A DNA stretch of 64,000 nt from Steinernema hermaphroditum (lineage: Eukaryota > Nematoda > Chromadorea > Rhabditida > Steinernematidae). The stretch covers positions 10,106,001 through 10,170,000 of the forward strand of contig CM059622.1 of the NCBI GenBank assembly GCA_030435675.1, written 5' to 3'. The stretch's first letter is position 1. Every line of letters starts with the position of its first letter. Positions 45,994-57,883 of the stretch are shown piece after piece. A program made the position numbers and the translations under genes. The notes beneath the pieces were generated by a model, which worked only from the letters and a program-made list of their open reading frames with translations, ran no database searches and was not told the origin of the DNA.

Positions 45994-48900
45994 ATGTCCG
46001 CGGTGACCTCGGAGGTCGAAGCGGCGATTCGCGACAACGTCGTTTGGGCGAAGCTCCCCGAGAACCTGAAGCTGCTTCTCGGAGGCTCGCAGCGCGAGTA
46101 CGACAAGCTGGTCCTCGAGTACTCCATTAAGAACCAGCTCCGCTTCAAAGGAAACATCGGTTTGCCGTATGGTGCCTCCTTCTTCATCCCGTTCTCGAGT
46201 TTCAGTTCGTCACGTGCGGAGAGATGCCGAGGGGTACTACGATATTCTGCTGAAGTACAGCCAGAACCACCTGATGCTCTTCCCGTACCATCTTTCGGAC
46301 ATCGTCGTCCGCGAGCTTCGCATCACGCCGTTCACCTACTACATCGGAATAATCACGGTTAGTGGCCACATCTGCAGATCGCTGGTATTTGGACCATTTT
46401 AGGACCTGATGACGGCCGAGAAGAGCTACGATTCGCTGCCCAACTTCACCGCCGCCGACGCGATGCGAGTGCTCGGCATCGGGAGGAACCAGTACATCGA
46501 CTTGATGAACCAGAACCGATCAAACCGGAAGTTCTTGCGGAGGTCGACCCCGATCCGCGCGCTGCTTCCCACGGTTCCCGTCCAGATCACCATGGAGCCG
46601 TGGCACCTGCTCTGCGCCGGCAACATCATCGAGGCCGACGTGAAGGCGCTGTCCCGGATTGAGAAGGATATCATTGACATGCTTTTGGACGAAGGGCCGC
46701 AGATCTGTGGGACCCTGGACTCGGCCGTCATCCAGTCACTCCACCAGAAAGGCCTCGTGTACTTCGAAGTTCCCGTTTACGACGATGACTACGTATACGG
46801 TGGGAGAAGAGGCTGGGATAGAATGAGCTGACTGTATGACTTTCAGTGACTACTCTCGATGGATTCGTGATGAATCGCGTTCTCGGTGACTACTTCGAGA
46901 CGCTTCTCTATAAGGTTCGTTGGGAGTTGGGAGGCCACCGTCATGAGCAGTGGCGCCTTCTTCTCGGGTGGCAGCTTGACTCAGAGTGACGCTAATGACG
47001 GTTGTGACTGGAAGTGTTTAGATCTTCGTCACGATCGACGAACAGTCGACGGTCAAGGAGCTTTCGGATACCATCTCGATCGACCTAGGCCTTGTGAAGA
47101 CTGCCATTTCACTCTTCTGTCGGCTGGGCTTCGCGAAGAAACGCGTTACTGGCCTTGAGAATCTGGCGCTCCACAAAACGTGGGCAGAGTACATGGTGCT
47201 CCCGGCCAACGATGACTCCAACCTGGACGACTCTCTCACGATGATCACTACCGACTTGGCGGACCTGAGCAACTCGCTAGTGTCCCCGTGCGTGGGAGAG
47301 CACGACGAAGACGATGATCTTCTGAACGCGGTGGACGAGGCGCTCTCCGGGGCCGATCCCGCATCTCCCATCGCCGGTGAGATTTCCTCAAGTGCCATGG
47401 TAATCTAGAGCTTCTCGTTATGCGGACTTACTGTGTTGCCGTTTAGGTGTCTCCGTCAGCCCTGCAGACTCCGAACGATGCCGGCAGCAAGAGGATCGGC
47501 TTTGTCTTCGACTCCACGCTGACCGCTTTCCTCATGATGGGAAATCTGTCTTCTGTTAGTCGCTATCGTATCATCTAGTCTTATTGTTTTGGCTTTTAGT
47601 CACTGAAGAACCATGCGGTGACGCTGTTCGAAGTTGGGAAGCTGGGCGACGAAACGGTCGACAACTTCATCGACGAGCTGCAGAACGTTCGTGCTGTCAT
47701 GAAGCCAATGACTGACTGATGGTGTTTAGGTGAATTTGTTTGCCGAAGGAGAGGCGCAGCGCTACTCAGAGCATGCACGCACTCTTCTGCACACGATCCT
47801 GGCGCTTCGAGAGCACGCTGAGATTGACCTTCTCCGGGGTGAGAGTCTTCTCAGCCTCGACCGCAGCGCGCGCCTGCGAGTCATTCAGAAGTCCTACAAA
47901 CTGCTCGTTTCGATGGGACCCATCTCCACCGAGGCGTGTTCTCTCTCCTCAGTCTCCTTGCCGCATTACGGACCCCCGGCCGTCGAAGTCACTTCATTCT
48001 GGTGGCGTCTTCATCTTTACGAAACCGTCGGCAGCGGGCCCCCTTCGCTTCTGATCCCTATGGGATGTCGCCTTCCGCGTCTCCCGGGACTTCTGTCGAA
48101 GTGGAAACGAGTGATCGTCACCACTGGCGCCCATGAACCCGTAATCCTGTCCACTGACAATTGCCTGATCACCATCAACGACACTCTGATGACTTCTCCT
48201 GTATTCTTACAGGTTGGCCCTTTTCTGCTCTTCCCTCTAAATTCTTATCTTTAGGCCTACAGCAGCGTCGCCGACGACTCCGAGGTGGTCAACATTCCCT
48301 TCCCGTTCGAGAAGGACGGCGAAGAAGACAAAGGTGACTCTTCTTCCGTGCACCTCTGTTCACCTCGCTCTTTTAGATTCGTTCGTTCACCACCCGGCGG
48401 TTCATGTGCTCAGAGAGAAGCTCGGTCTCGAGAATCTCGTCGGGTACATCGTGCTCGTGAACATGCGGAAGAAGCCAACGAAGACGGGCAGCCAGGGCGG
48501 AGGCGCTCCTTCGGCGATCACTTTGGCGAACGGAGGCACCTCCTCGAAGAACAACGTCGTCACGAAGGACCCACGGAAGATCTGCTCGCCGCGCCAGAAG
48601 CTCGAGGAAGGCGAGTCCTTCGACGACTACGTCCTCTTCGATTGTATCTTCGGAATCCCCCTCTTCGACGAACACCTGAACAAGGTCATCTGCGACAAGA
48701 TCAGACGCCACGACACCTTTAACCCATCGAAGTGAGTTGTAGCTACCGGAATCTGAGGATATGCTTTCAGCTTCTCGAGCGTCGAATTCACTAACGCGAC
48801 TCTCTCGGAGGGAACAATGGCGCTGGTGAAGCGATTCCGTTCCAACAACTACCAAGTAAGTTGCAATTAACGGTGACCATACAGGAACTCTCTTTAGTGT

Positions 48901-49005
48901 CCGTTCGGGAACGACTCGACGGGAACCCCGTTCCCCACGGAGACGATCGCATTCGAAGAGGAGTCGAAGTCCCTACACAGAGTGCCCTACGGGTTCTGCG
49001 TCTGA
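45994..49005 (+). CDS. FAM91A1: FAM91A1, TBC1D23/WDR11-associated golgin-tethering adaptor
   Basis: Human FAM91A1 acts with WDR11 and TBC1D23 to capture endosome-derived vesicles at trans-Golgi golgins. Twelve exons (45994-46159, 46206-46357, 46403-46799, 46847-46914, 47022-47399, 47447-47554, 47600-47686, 47730-48212, 48255-48333, 48377-48731, 48771-48855, 48898-49005) join in phase to 821 aa, close to the human length. Recognised stretches include [96 protein letters not shown] and [18 protein letters not shown]. The start at 45994 aligns with the human N-terminus and lies 15 nt after TTTGCAG; an in-frame ATG at 45901 is the alternative. Confidence 0.95.
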
Positions 49006-49254
49006 AAGATCTGTACATTTCTAATTTATTGTCCTCTCGTCCCGCTAGTCTGTGATATTCTGTAGCGTTTCCATCTTCAGGTTGTGGCATCGACTGTTTC
49101 TGGGTTGTGAATTGCTTGCATAAACTGTGATTTTTGCTTGAGGGCCGTGGAGGTGCACTCCATCGGGTTCGGGAAACCGGAAAACCCAGAATTTGTTCTG
49201 CGGCGAAAATGGAAATTCGCTGCACACATCCGGTTGAGAATCCTTCCGAACATA

Positions 49255-49485
49255 GTTGTCCGGGTACCCGAAAGTTCGGGTACCCGACCCGAAAACCCGA
49301 ACCCGAAACCTTCGGGTACCCGACCCGAAACCCGAGCCCGCAATTTTCGGGTACCCGAACCCGACCCGAACCCGAAACGTTCGGGTACCCGACCCGAAAA
49401 CCCGAAACCGACAATCAAACCCGACCCGAAAAACCCGAACCCGAAATTTTCGGGTACCCGAAAACACGAACCCGCCAACTCTGCT
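49255..49485. repeat. CGGGTACCCG / CCCGAACCCGA repeat cluster
   Basis: Five or more copies of the 10-bp palindrome CGGGTACCCG, each flanked by TTCGGGTACCCGA, are separated by irregular CCCGAAACCCGAACCCGA runs. Spacing between palindromes is 30-60 bp. Both strands stay open and would encode Gly-Tyr-Pro/Arg-rich repeats, an expected by-product of the unit and not evidence for a gene. Confidence 0.85.
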
Positions 49486-49520
49486 TCCGAATAGGGAAGG
49501 GTGAGGATTCGCATTCAGCA

Positions 49521-49580
49521 TCCTTTCTTCCCCAGTTCACTCCTTTCTTCCCCAGTTCACTACTACATTCTTCCCCAGTT
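49521..49580 (+). repeat. Short tandem repeat, about 20-bp unit
   Basis: Unit TCCTTTCTTCCCCAGTTCAC occurs twice, then a degenerate third copy. The unit contains a strong polypyrimidine-AG, so each copy resembles a splice acceptor. Confidence 0.75.
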
Positions 49581-50685
49581 TCTGCTTTCCCTGGAGCAGC
49601 CCTACCGTATCATTGCAGTCAACTGCTTCCCCTCATAGATCCTCTTTGAGCGAACCATGAGAAACGCACTACGGTAGTGTAAGTTGGCACTTCAACATTT
49701 GATAAGAATCTCTTCATCGCTCCTATCAGCACGGATTGTGAAGATTCTGCACTTGGGCGAATGCGTTCCTCAGGAACCCCTTAGAACGAAAGAAGGAAGG
49801 ACTCTGCTATTTGGGAAACTTTAACTTTGTTTTTGTATTTGGGACGCTTGAGAGCGAGTAAAAACGTATCTTCCAGTGATAGTCATACGGCCTTTATACA
49901 GTGCCACGATCCAGTGGAAGACATATCATGAGAAGTGAGAATATAAGCAAGAATTAGAAAATTTGGACAAGTGGTCTCTGATCACTTAACAATCAACTCC
50001 TAAATGTTTGCTGGAGATAGTCCAACATTCAAATTTCAGTGATGACTCTGTCCAGGGGATACCTCTAATCCCTTTTGCTCCCTGCAAACGGCCCTTGCCA
50101 GCGTGCTATCTGATCTTCCACCCTTCTCATTTGGACATCTACACGCGTTCCGTTGATGGATTACCGTTTCTGCTCCAAATTGCTTGTACGACACGGGCTG
50201 AGCAGATCTCCGACGTGATAATCGCATTTTCCCTCATTTTCTCATGCTCATTTAGTATTCGCACTCGACGCGCATTGTCTCCGGACTGCTAAGCCGTTTT
50301 GGTGCATGTAGCTACCATAGTTAGTGTCTAAATCGAATTAGCCTCTCCTGCTTCAGAATCCGTGCAAAACCACTCAGAAGCAAGTTATCTTATCGGAAAG
50401 TGTCGTGACGCCTTCTAGGAGGGCGGAAAGCACAAAGCGTGGCGGTGATAAGATGTGTTACATTAAGAGAGATTAGACCTCTTATCTCATTGTTTTCGTT
50501 GTCAGTGGTTTGTAGTGTGAGTGGGCGTGTCCTCTTTGTTTACAAACAAATCGTTTGAACTCGTCCGCCGTATCGTTGTCCCCGCCACCTCTTTGATAGC
50601 TTCACACGCGGTCGAAAGTGCGAAAGGCGTTGCTGCGGAGCGTCGCAGAAGGAGCTCTCCCCCGGCCCATCACTCTGCATCCGAG

Positions 50686-51291
50686 ATGATGTACGGACTT
50701 CCCCCCTCGTTCTCGGCTCCTACGGTCCCTGTGGCTGTGATGCCGCCAGCCTACCTCGGCTTCTCGCCCTACGGCCTGCCCCAGCACGCACAGACGCCAT
50801 CCTCTCTGAACGGCAAGGCCGTCTTGCAGAGGTGGTTCGACGAGAACCTCGAGAACCCGTACCCCAACAACCACGACAAACAAATGCTTGGGAGGAAAGC
50901 CCAGATGACGCCCGTCCAGGTAAGGCTCATCTGCCTCCGGCAGTCTTTCATTTCCTTCTTGTAGATCAACAACTGGTTCGCAAACGCCCGCAGAAGGATC
51001 AAGAAACGGGGCCTCTCCAAAAGCCCCTCTCCATCTTCCTCCAAATGCTACAGTGACTCCAGCAGATCGCCTTCTCCGCAGCCCCCATCCGCCAAGAAGC
51101 AGCAGACGTCCTCTGCGTTCAACATCGAGAACCTCCTCAACTCTCCCCCCGTCTGTCAGCCCTTCCTCTCTTCGCCCTTCCCGATGCTGACTCCGACGAT
51201 ACTCCCCTTCAACCCCTACTTAGCCGCTCTACAGCAGCTGCAACTAGCCCAGCAGATTCCCCCGACCCCCTCTCCTTCTGGTTCCCCCTGA
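50686..51291 (+). CDS. TALE-class homeodomain transcription factor
   Basis: Exons 50686-50919 and 50965-51291, with a 45-nt intron, give 186 aa. The homeodomain keeps helix 1 (LQRWFDENL), the three-residue-loop signature NPYP, helix 2 (HDKQMLGRKAQMT) and the recognition helix INNWFANARRRIKKR with Trp48, Asn51 and Arg53. WFANARRR is closest to the Mohawk/Iroquois group in my reading. The usual basic N-terminal arm before helix 1 is absent; instead a Pro/Tyr/Leu-rich region precedes it. The C-terminus is Ser/Pro-rich, then Leu/Pro-rich. The start is the first in-frame ATG (two in a row). AATAAA lies at 51327-51332. An upstream exon supplying more N-terminus cannot be excluded. Confidence 0.88.
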
Positions 51292-53382
51292 CCTGCTACT
51301 GAAATGCATATCCTTTATCGAACGACAATAAATCATATAGAGCCATAATTTCCTCGACAAGTTCTCACTTTCCTCGGAACGGCGGCGACATAATAACGAT
51401 GGGAGAGTTTGCACTTCTTTGTCGTTTTCTTCTGTTTGATGCCGCCTTCTTCGGTGGACACAAAGGACGTTTGATTTGTGGTCGGCTTCCACTGGGTGGC
51501 GGTTTCTGATCAATCAACGGAGCTCTGGAATCTCTTGGTAGAAGACTGCTCGCGATAGAGACATAAACACGGTTCTAAGAGAGGTCATGCTTGCATTTCA
51601 AGCAAATGAAGGACTTTAAGTGAACAACCTTCCTCCAGTGGTCTCCAAGTGATCGCTGGAAACCCAAAGAGATCACTGTCAGAAGGTGCGAATGTCCAAT
51701 TGCCCGTGGAAAAAGACCTTAGCTGGAAAGGTCGGTCTCACATCACAGCACGGTGAGTGGGACCGGCGAGGTGCGAGACATGCACTTCGCCTGGGCACCA
51801 AATGACATCACGTAAACGGATGATTACATGATACTGGCGCTTTCTAGGATTTATGCTTCTTCTAAAAGTAGTCAGTTCACAAGCACTACATACGGTCAGG
51901 AAATGCACATATCGTAGAACTCGACAAACCAGATTTTCGTTATTTAAATGTCAGCTGAGCTGTCTTTGGAGCTTCAAGATTTTCGTGATCCCCTCTTCAA
52001 TAGTTCGACTACGTTTCACCCTTTGTTATCTGAATACAGTTCATATTCTGCCTTTGACAAAGCACTCCTTCCTCCTGAACAGCCGGTCATCGTTCCATTT
52101 TCTCGCCTTCGATCGGGTTCCCAGCGCCGCACGGGGTCGCACGTCCGAGAGAAGTGCAAACGTATGCGCAGTCGTGGGTTCTCAGGGAAACAGTTCCCTT
52201 GAAAGCAGAGTGGAACAAGAGGCCTCAGATATCTTTCGAACGAAAAACGGTCTTTGCGGAGCACGATGTGATCGAGGTGCCGAAGAATCTGCTTTGAACG
52301 GCATCCGAAAGGAGATCAAAAGGGAGAGCTTCGATGAAGGCAAAGCGAAATGAAACACAATGGTGCAGGTATAGTAGAATCAAGGGATATAAGGGCAGTC
52401 GGAAGGCAAATAAGACTATACTGCCGCCCATCTTTTAGCGGAAAGCCGTTTATTTTGGAGCTCTTGTGCTTTCATAACTTCTGTTGGTGACTACGCCGAC
52501 TTTTACGACTTTATTTCAAGAATCGAAGGCACTACGCCTTGCTGGACACCAAAAACAGAGGATATCACTTTGCAGCCGACTTCATCTCTGGCAAGTGAAT
52601 GTGGTTAAAGTGGTCATATTCGAGTCGGCAAATCTGGCACACTCGTATTAACAATGTATCACTCGTGCAACATATAAGTTCTGATGGTTACAACCTAAAC
52701 TGTTAAAAATAAATAAGCTCCATCTTCTGTTCTGCAATCGAATAATATCGAAAATTCTTCGCGACTTTTATAAGGATTTGATGCAGTGTCTCGTTTTCTC
52801 TGCTTTCTCTGGTGCAGACACATCGTACAACAGAATACAGTCTTATGGCCTTAGCTAAGAGACCGGGGTTTGTCGGAGCCATCTCGACAACAGGGCTCGC
52901 CCTTCGGGCTCGCATAAGAAGGTATAACAACTCGAATCATCTGATGCACAAGCTCTTGCTTAGACGTGGGCAAGTTTGCTGATAAATGTGACAGCGGTAT
53001 ACATAGAAATTAATTTAGTTGAGTGGTCAAACTGTTTTCTCCACACGCATAAGTCGTATTGCCAAACATCTTGACTGACGCTCCTGAAGGCTCTTCTGAC
53101 AGTTGCAAGATCTGAGTGAACGTGAATAGCAACTTTCAACAAAAGTCCCTTATTTAACGTTCGTCGAAAACATAATTTATTACACATGAGATGCATATGA
53201 GAACTTTGGTGCAAATCAACTCTAAAAGACGTAAAGCTTCTTTAGAAATGGACTACGAGATCTACGAAATAGGAATCTGAGAGTGGAAGTGAATTTGGGG
53301 AACAACAAAACAAATTATTGCCACACTGAAAGAGACTTGCTGTTTCTCTGCTCTAGGAGAGAAGAGGATTACGGTACTACGT
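51292..53382. other. Convergent intergenic region between the homeobox gene and the membrane protein gene
   Basis: About 2.1 kb. Contains AATAAA (51327) for the homeobox gene and, on the minus strand, AATAAA at 53181-53176 for the membrane protein gene. One weak ORF is listed separately. Confidence 0.5.
51948..52202 (+). CDS. Hypothetical ORF, 84 codons
   Basis: ATG-to-TGA frame with an acidic-hydrophobic start (MSAELSLELQDFRDPLFNSS), a Ser/Tyr-rich middle and a basic end (KCKRMRSRG). The composition resembles a transcription-factor fragment, but there is no domain, no splice partner and no acceptor at the ATG. Confidence 0.2.
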   Translation: MSAELSLELQDFRDPLFNSSTTFHPLLSEYSSYSAFDKALLPPEQPVIVPFSRLRSGSQRRTGSHVREKCKRMRSRGFSGKQFP

Positions 53383-55109
53383 TTATCCGCCGGCTACGGT
53401 ATCGTAGTTCGCCCTGAAGAGTTTCTTGTGAAGCTCGAACTTCCACACGGCGCCGCTGGCAACGATGAGAAGCATGATGAGGACGAAGACGGCCACGAGG
53501 GTGACGTTCGAGTCGTCGGGGATGGGGGGTTCCGTCGCCGCTTCGAAGATGTAGTGCCGCGTCGTGGCCTCGGGCTCTTTCTCCGGCTTCTGGGTCCTTC
53601 CGCGCTCCTCCTTCTCCTCCTGGGCCTCCTCCTCTTCTTCTGCCTCCTCCCTCTGCGGCGTCTCCTCTTCATCGTCCTCCGGTTCTTCGCGCTGTCTCAC
53701 TTTCGACGGCTTCTTCTTCGACGACTGTCTCTCTGCAAGCGCTCCCTCCTTTCCAGTGCCTTAGGCCGACCGGGTACCTGAGGTCTTCGGCGTTTCCTCC
53801 TCGTAATCCTCCTCCGGATAGTCTCCTTCCTCGTCGTAGGTGATCTCCATCTTAGGCTTTCTAAATCTCTCTCTTAGCTCCGCCTAGGATGGCATCGCCC
53901 TACTTAGACCCCTTTCTCCTGTTTGGTCGTTCCTGGTTCGCCCGAGCTCGCTGCATTGCCTTCCGATCGGTGGTCTAAAGGTGTCCAGCTCTAGAGGCGC
54001 GCTCCCAACGATCCTACCGTAAAGCAGGACTCGACGGTCAGCTCCTCCGACTGGAACTTCGCACAGCCGACCGGATCGAACTCCTCGGGGAGTTCGGCGC
54101 CGTCGATGAAGCTGGCGCAGCCCATCGTCTTATACATCGCCATCTGGCCGATTTTGCTCTCTATCTTACTTTTGAAGCAGTACTCTCCCTCACAGGTGAT
54201 GTTCCTCGAGGCGGTCTGAACTGGATGATTAGGGAAGTGATTCAGCACGATAGGGACCTTAGTTCCGACGACTTCGAACTGGACGAAGGCCTGGCACTTC
54301 ATGTTCTCGGGAACGCTGGGGACGGGCTTCCTCTTATTACAGTAGTCCGTGCCACAGACGCACGACTCGGTAACGAGGAGGTCCTCGGCGGAACGGGCCA
54401 GAGTGTGGTGCATGGCCCCTGTGATCGGAGGCACCATGCAGGCGCCGACGGAACGGCGCTCCACTACGGGCACCGAGGCGTTGATGCAGCCCTAAATGGG
54501 ATTCCATCACATTGCCCGACTTTTCGAATTCGAAAAAGTGCAAAATTTGAGGTTTTGAAGCCTCTGAAGTACCATAGTACGCTCGAGTGTTTTCGAAGAA
54601 GTGGTCAAGACAGACTCATAATAGTGAGAGAAGACTAGCGATGGACTGGGATTGAAGCGGCTGTACCGTACCTGTTCGGTCTCTCCCGTGACGAGATTCT
54701 TGACGTAGGTGCAGAGTTCTCCGAGGCAGGTCTTCCCAGAGCAGTGACGCCCCTTGCACACACAGGAGACCAGGGGAACGGGGTCCGTCTTGAGCTCCAT
54801 GACGCGGCGGGGGCCGTTGCAGAAATCCTTGGAGTCGCAGAAGCAGGTGAAGACCTCCTCGCCGTCGAGGTCCACGGTCTCGCAGTGGTCGCGGATGTCC
54901 TTGCGGACCATGGTACCGGACATGCAGCCCTTGACTACCTGGGCGTCGCCCCACTGTGACTCGCCCCAACGCGGCGCGTACTGCGTCAGCACGCAGTATT
55001 CGCCCTGGCAGAAGCTGCCCATGCAGTCCTTGCCGACGCAATCGAGGCACTTCACGGCGTCGCCCCCGGCCAACAAGAGGGTGACGAGGAGCAGAACGTA
55101 CAGAAACAT
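53383..55109 (-). CDS. Secreted-type single-pass membrane protein with cysteine-rich three-finger-like repeats
   Basis: Exons 55109-54672, 54491-54018, 53974-53910, 53860-53778 and 53732-53383 give 469 aa in phase. A signal peptide (MFLYVLLLVTLLLAGGDA) is followed by two or three Ly6/uPAR-like cysteine modules: CLDCVGKDCMGSFCQGEYC ending CFCDSKDFCN; CVCKGRHCSGKTCLGELC ending CVCGTDYCN; and a looser third with CEGEYCFKS. Next come a short basic stretch, a strongly acidic Glu-rich linker, one membrane span (VTLVAVFVLIMLLIVASGAV) and a short cytoplasmic tail (WKFELHKKLFRANYDTVAGG). The small third exon is the weakest join, accepted because phases and intron sizes fit. Probable cell-surface protein; ligand and role unknown. 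Confidence 0.82.
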
Positions 55110-57170
55110 ATCACTGCAAGGGGTTGGGACACGACTACGGTAGCGGCCTCACCTGGACATTACAGTAAGGCAGCGCTGGACACAGAAGGCGGAGGGTTCT
55201 ATCGGATCTAGGACGACGGAGAGACGCGAGTTGAGCAAAGCATCGAAGGGAGGGACGACTGCAAGTGCGTTGATTAGGGCGTGAGTCTCCTTGGCGACAC
55301 TCGGAGAACTCACGGCGCGGTCACTCTCTCGCCCCAGTGGAGACACACAAAGTCGATCTGCATGGATACTGTGCCGCCCCAGAGGATCCGCGCGGCGCCT
55401 ATCTTTTATGCAAATAGCGCGGAACAGTTGGCGATTGTCCCTCCACGCGAGGGAAATGGAACACCGCACGCCGAGCGGAAAACAGCTGCTTAAGGGTGCA
55501 CAAGGAGGGAGATCGAATTCGGCGGAGGACAAAGGAAGGAGACGTCGAGGGGACAGCTGCTGCCGAGGAATTCCTTAAAAAGATTAGGCGTTCCGGACGA
55601 CCGTAGTCATCGCCTCGAAGGTGAGAGGCTTTGTGTGGACACACGTCATCTGCGGATTGCGAAATCTCGGGGACGGCACTTATCGAGGGATCTCGCGCGG
55701 AGGCGAAACTTCGGAGATATGAAAGTCGATAGAGCGAGAGGCGAAACAATCCTTCTATTCCTCAGGGGTGCGCACTACTAATCCCCGGAATCCCCAAAAG
55801 CTGAGAATCCCAATCGATTCGTTCCATAGGGCATCTGGCTATGACGTGTCCCTAAGCAGCTTCCAAAGTTCGTTTTCTCGGCGCCCTCCGAGGGTCTATT
55901 CATCAAATCTTTGCACACGAACGATTCTCATAGGTAAAAACTGGCAGCACAGCCACCGAACGGCGAAATCCGATTTCCGAACGATTCGTTAGTTTGGAGG
56001 AGCCTTCAGAAGAGAGACCTTTCGGCTGCTCCTCGGAGGGTATCGCGGGAACAAGTGGGGATTACCCGCGCGGAATCCACTCGCTCTTCATCTTCTTCGG
56101 GGAGCCGAGGCCGGAAGCCGCCTGGAGGGGCAAATCAGCTCGCCCCGCACGACTAATTGCAAAGTTTTGGGCGGCAGTCGTGCGCATTTTCCGCGTAATT
56201 TCCCCCAAACAGGACAGGGCGCCGGGCGCGAATCCCAAAGGCCCCGACACTTGGTCGGGGGTCGACCTCCTGAGGGGACAAGAAGACGCGCACCGTCCAC
56301 AGGATAGGGCGCGAAGTAATTAATCGGCGCTTCTCGAAAACATTCTCGGCGCGGAAGCACTCACGCGTACCCAAAGTCTTAGATGTAGACTATACGAGCA
56401 GCAGCGCGAGGGCCCAACTTATCGACTGGCGCCGTGGGTGGGGGAGACTTGGGCGTCGTCGGCGTCGTCAAGCTATTGATTCCGACCCGAAGGGCATCCG
56501 AGTAGTTGTCCCGACGCCGACTACAAATTGCCGCGGCACCAATTCACTTCCTCCAGGTACCGGCTCATCGGTCATCGCGCGATGACCATAATTACCTCCC
56601 GGCGGGGGCCAAGAGGCGCCTTCCCCCGAGGAGAATCGAAGTACAAATCGTAAGAAGCAGTGCCGACGGCGCTCGAAGACTTTAATGGGATTATTTCCGC
56701 TGTGAGCGGGTCTGAAGTGGGCGCCAGGGAAACCGAATCGCCGCGTGATGTCACCACTCCTGGCTTCGGTCAACACCAAGTCCACGAGGTTCGGTTTTCG
56801 GCGCACAACTGGTAACTCAATACTAACGTGATTAGTTTTCAGCGGAAAGCGGAGACGCCAAATCGCTATGATGTGGAAACAGGAATCCAGCAGCGGCAAT
56901 CTCGCGGGCAGTGCTCAGTGCGGACACTTCAATTTGTCGGCGAGAATCGCCTCAATTTATTGCTTCACGCGGCTGACGCATTAATTGCGTGCTCGATAGG
57001 GATTCGGCCCTCCGTCGCCAGATAACCGCCCAACATCAGTCATAGCATGAGAAATCTGCCAGAGAAACCCCACTGAAACAAGTTATATATATTAGAACGA
57101 AACACATATAAACAGAAAACAACAAGTTATCTTGTATCTCTAGCGGTGCTACGCTATCGTGTCGACTTCA
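55110..57170. other. Intergenic region between the membrane protein gene and JAGN1
   Basis: About 2.1 kb, partly GC-rich. It includes the promoter of the minus-strand membrane protein gene near 55110 and the JAGN1 3' side near 57170 (possible minus-strand AATAAA at 56960-56955). No coding exon was supported. Confidence 0.5.
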
Positions 57171-57883
57171 TTACTCCGTTTTCTTCGGCGGCTGCCAGGC
57201 GGCCATCAGGTTGTAGGAGAAGTACATGCAAAACGCATGCAATTGGAAGGAAATCAAGAAGAAGATGTACCTTAAACGAAGAAAAGGAATGGAAAGGGCA
57301 CAAGAAAGCGTACCAGATGATGACCATCGGGAACGTTCCTTTGAAAGTGGGAGTTTGACTATTCTCGGGATCGCTGATGTAGTCGACCAGCTCTGGAAGC
57401 TGGCTTCCGATTCCGATGACGCAGGGCACGATGCCGAGAACGAACTGGCCATAGTAGTGGTACTTCAAAAGTTGGACCTGGAAGCAAAAAAATATTAACG
57501 TATGTGTTAACGGACAGGAACAAACCTTATTTTTCGGGAATGACATTAGGGCGAAAATACAGGGAAGGAACGATAAGCACCAGACGTATTCCCATGGATA
57601 TGCTGTCGGGAGATCTAGTTTCTTAAACGCTGGCAGTTCGACTCCCAGAGTGTTCACGGCAAATTCACCTCCAACCTTCGCCCACATGAAGACCAGGACG
57701 GATAAGTGGAAGAAGAACAAATACTTGAGATAGTTCTTGTACTGAACACTGAAATACATCGGAAATAGAAGCAGAACACAGAAAGAGCACCAACCTCCAG
57801 GTGTAGTGTGCAGCAACGCGCTGGCGATGTTTGAAATCGCTTCCGTCGGTTCCAACCGCTCTGGGTCCAGCTTTCGAGGACAT
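57171..57883 (-). CDS. JAGN1: Protein jagunal homolog, ER membrane protein
   Basis: Multi-pass ER protein needed for early secretory traffic and ER organisation. Exons 57883-57795, 57748-57526, 57477-57314 and 57270-57171, with introns of 43-48 nt, give 191 aa (human 183). The N-terminus [20 protein letters not shown] is almost identical to the vertebrate protein. Four hydrophobic spans follow ([59 protein letters not shown]). The C-terminus ends WQPPKKTE, a Lys-rich ER-retention type. TTTTCAG lies 12 nt before ATG. Confidence 0.97.

Larger units (their letters stand above)
49006..50685. other. Intergenic region between FAM91A1 and the TALE homeobox gene
   Basis: About 1.7 kb holding the two repeats listed below and otherwise no supported feature. 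The frame is open from about 50521 into the homeobox exon but lacks an ATG. Confidence 0.5.

Noticed and set aside
49255..49485. Repeat cluster as a CRISPR array or a coding region for a GYP-rich protein
   Set aside because: Spacers are themselves repeat variants and of irregular length in a eukaryotic genome; open frames on both strands follow from the repeat unit.
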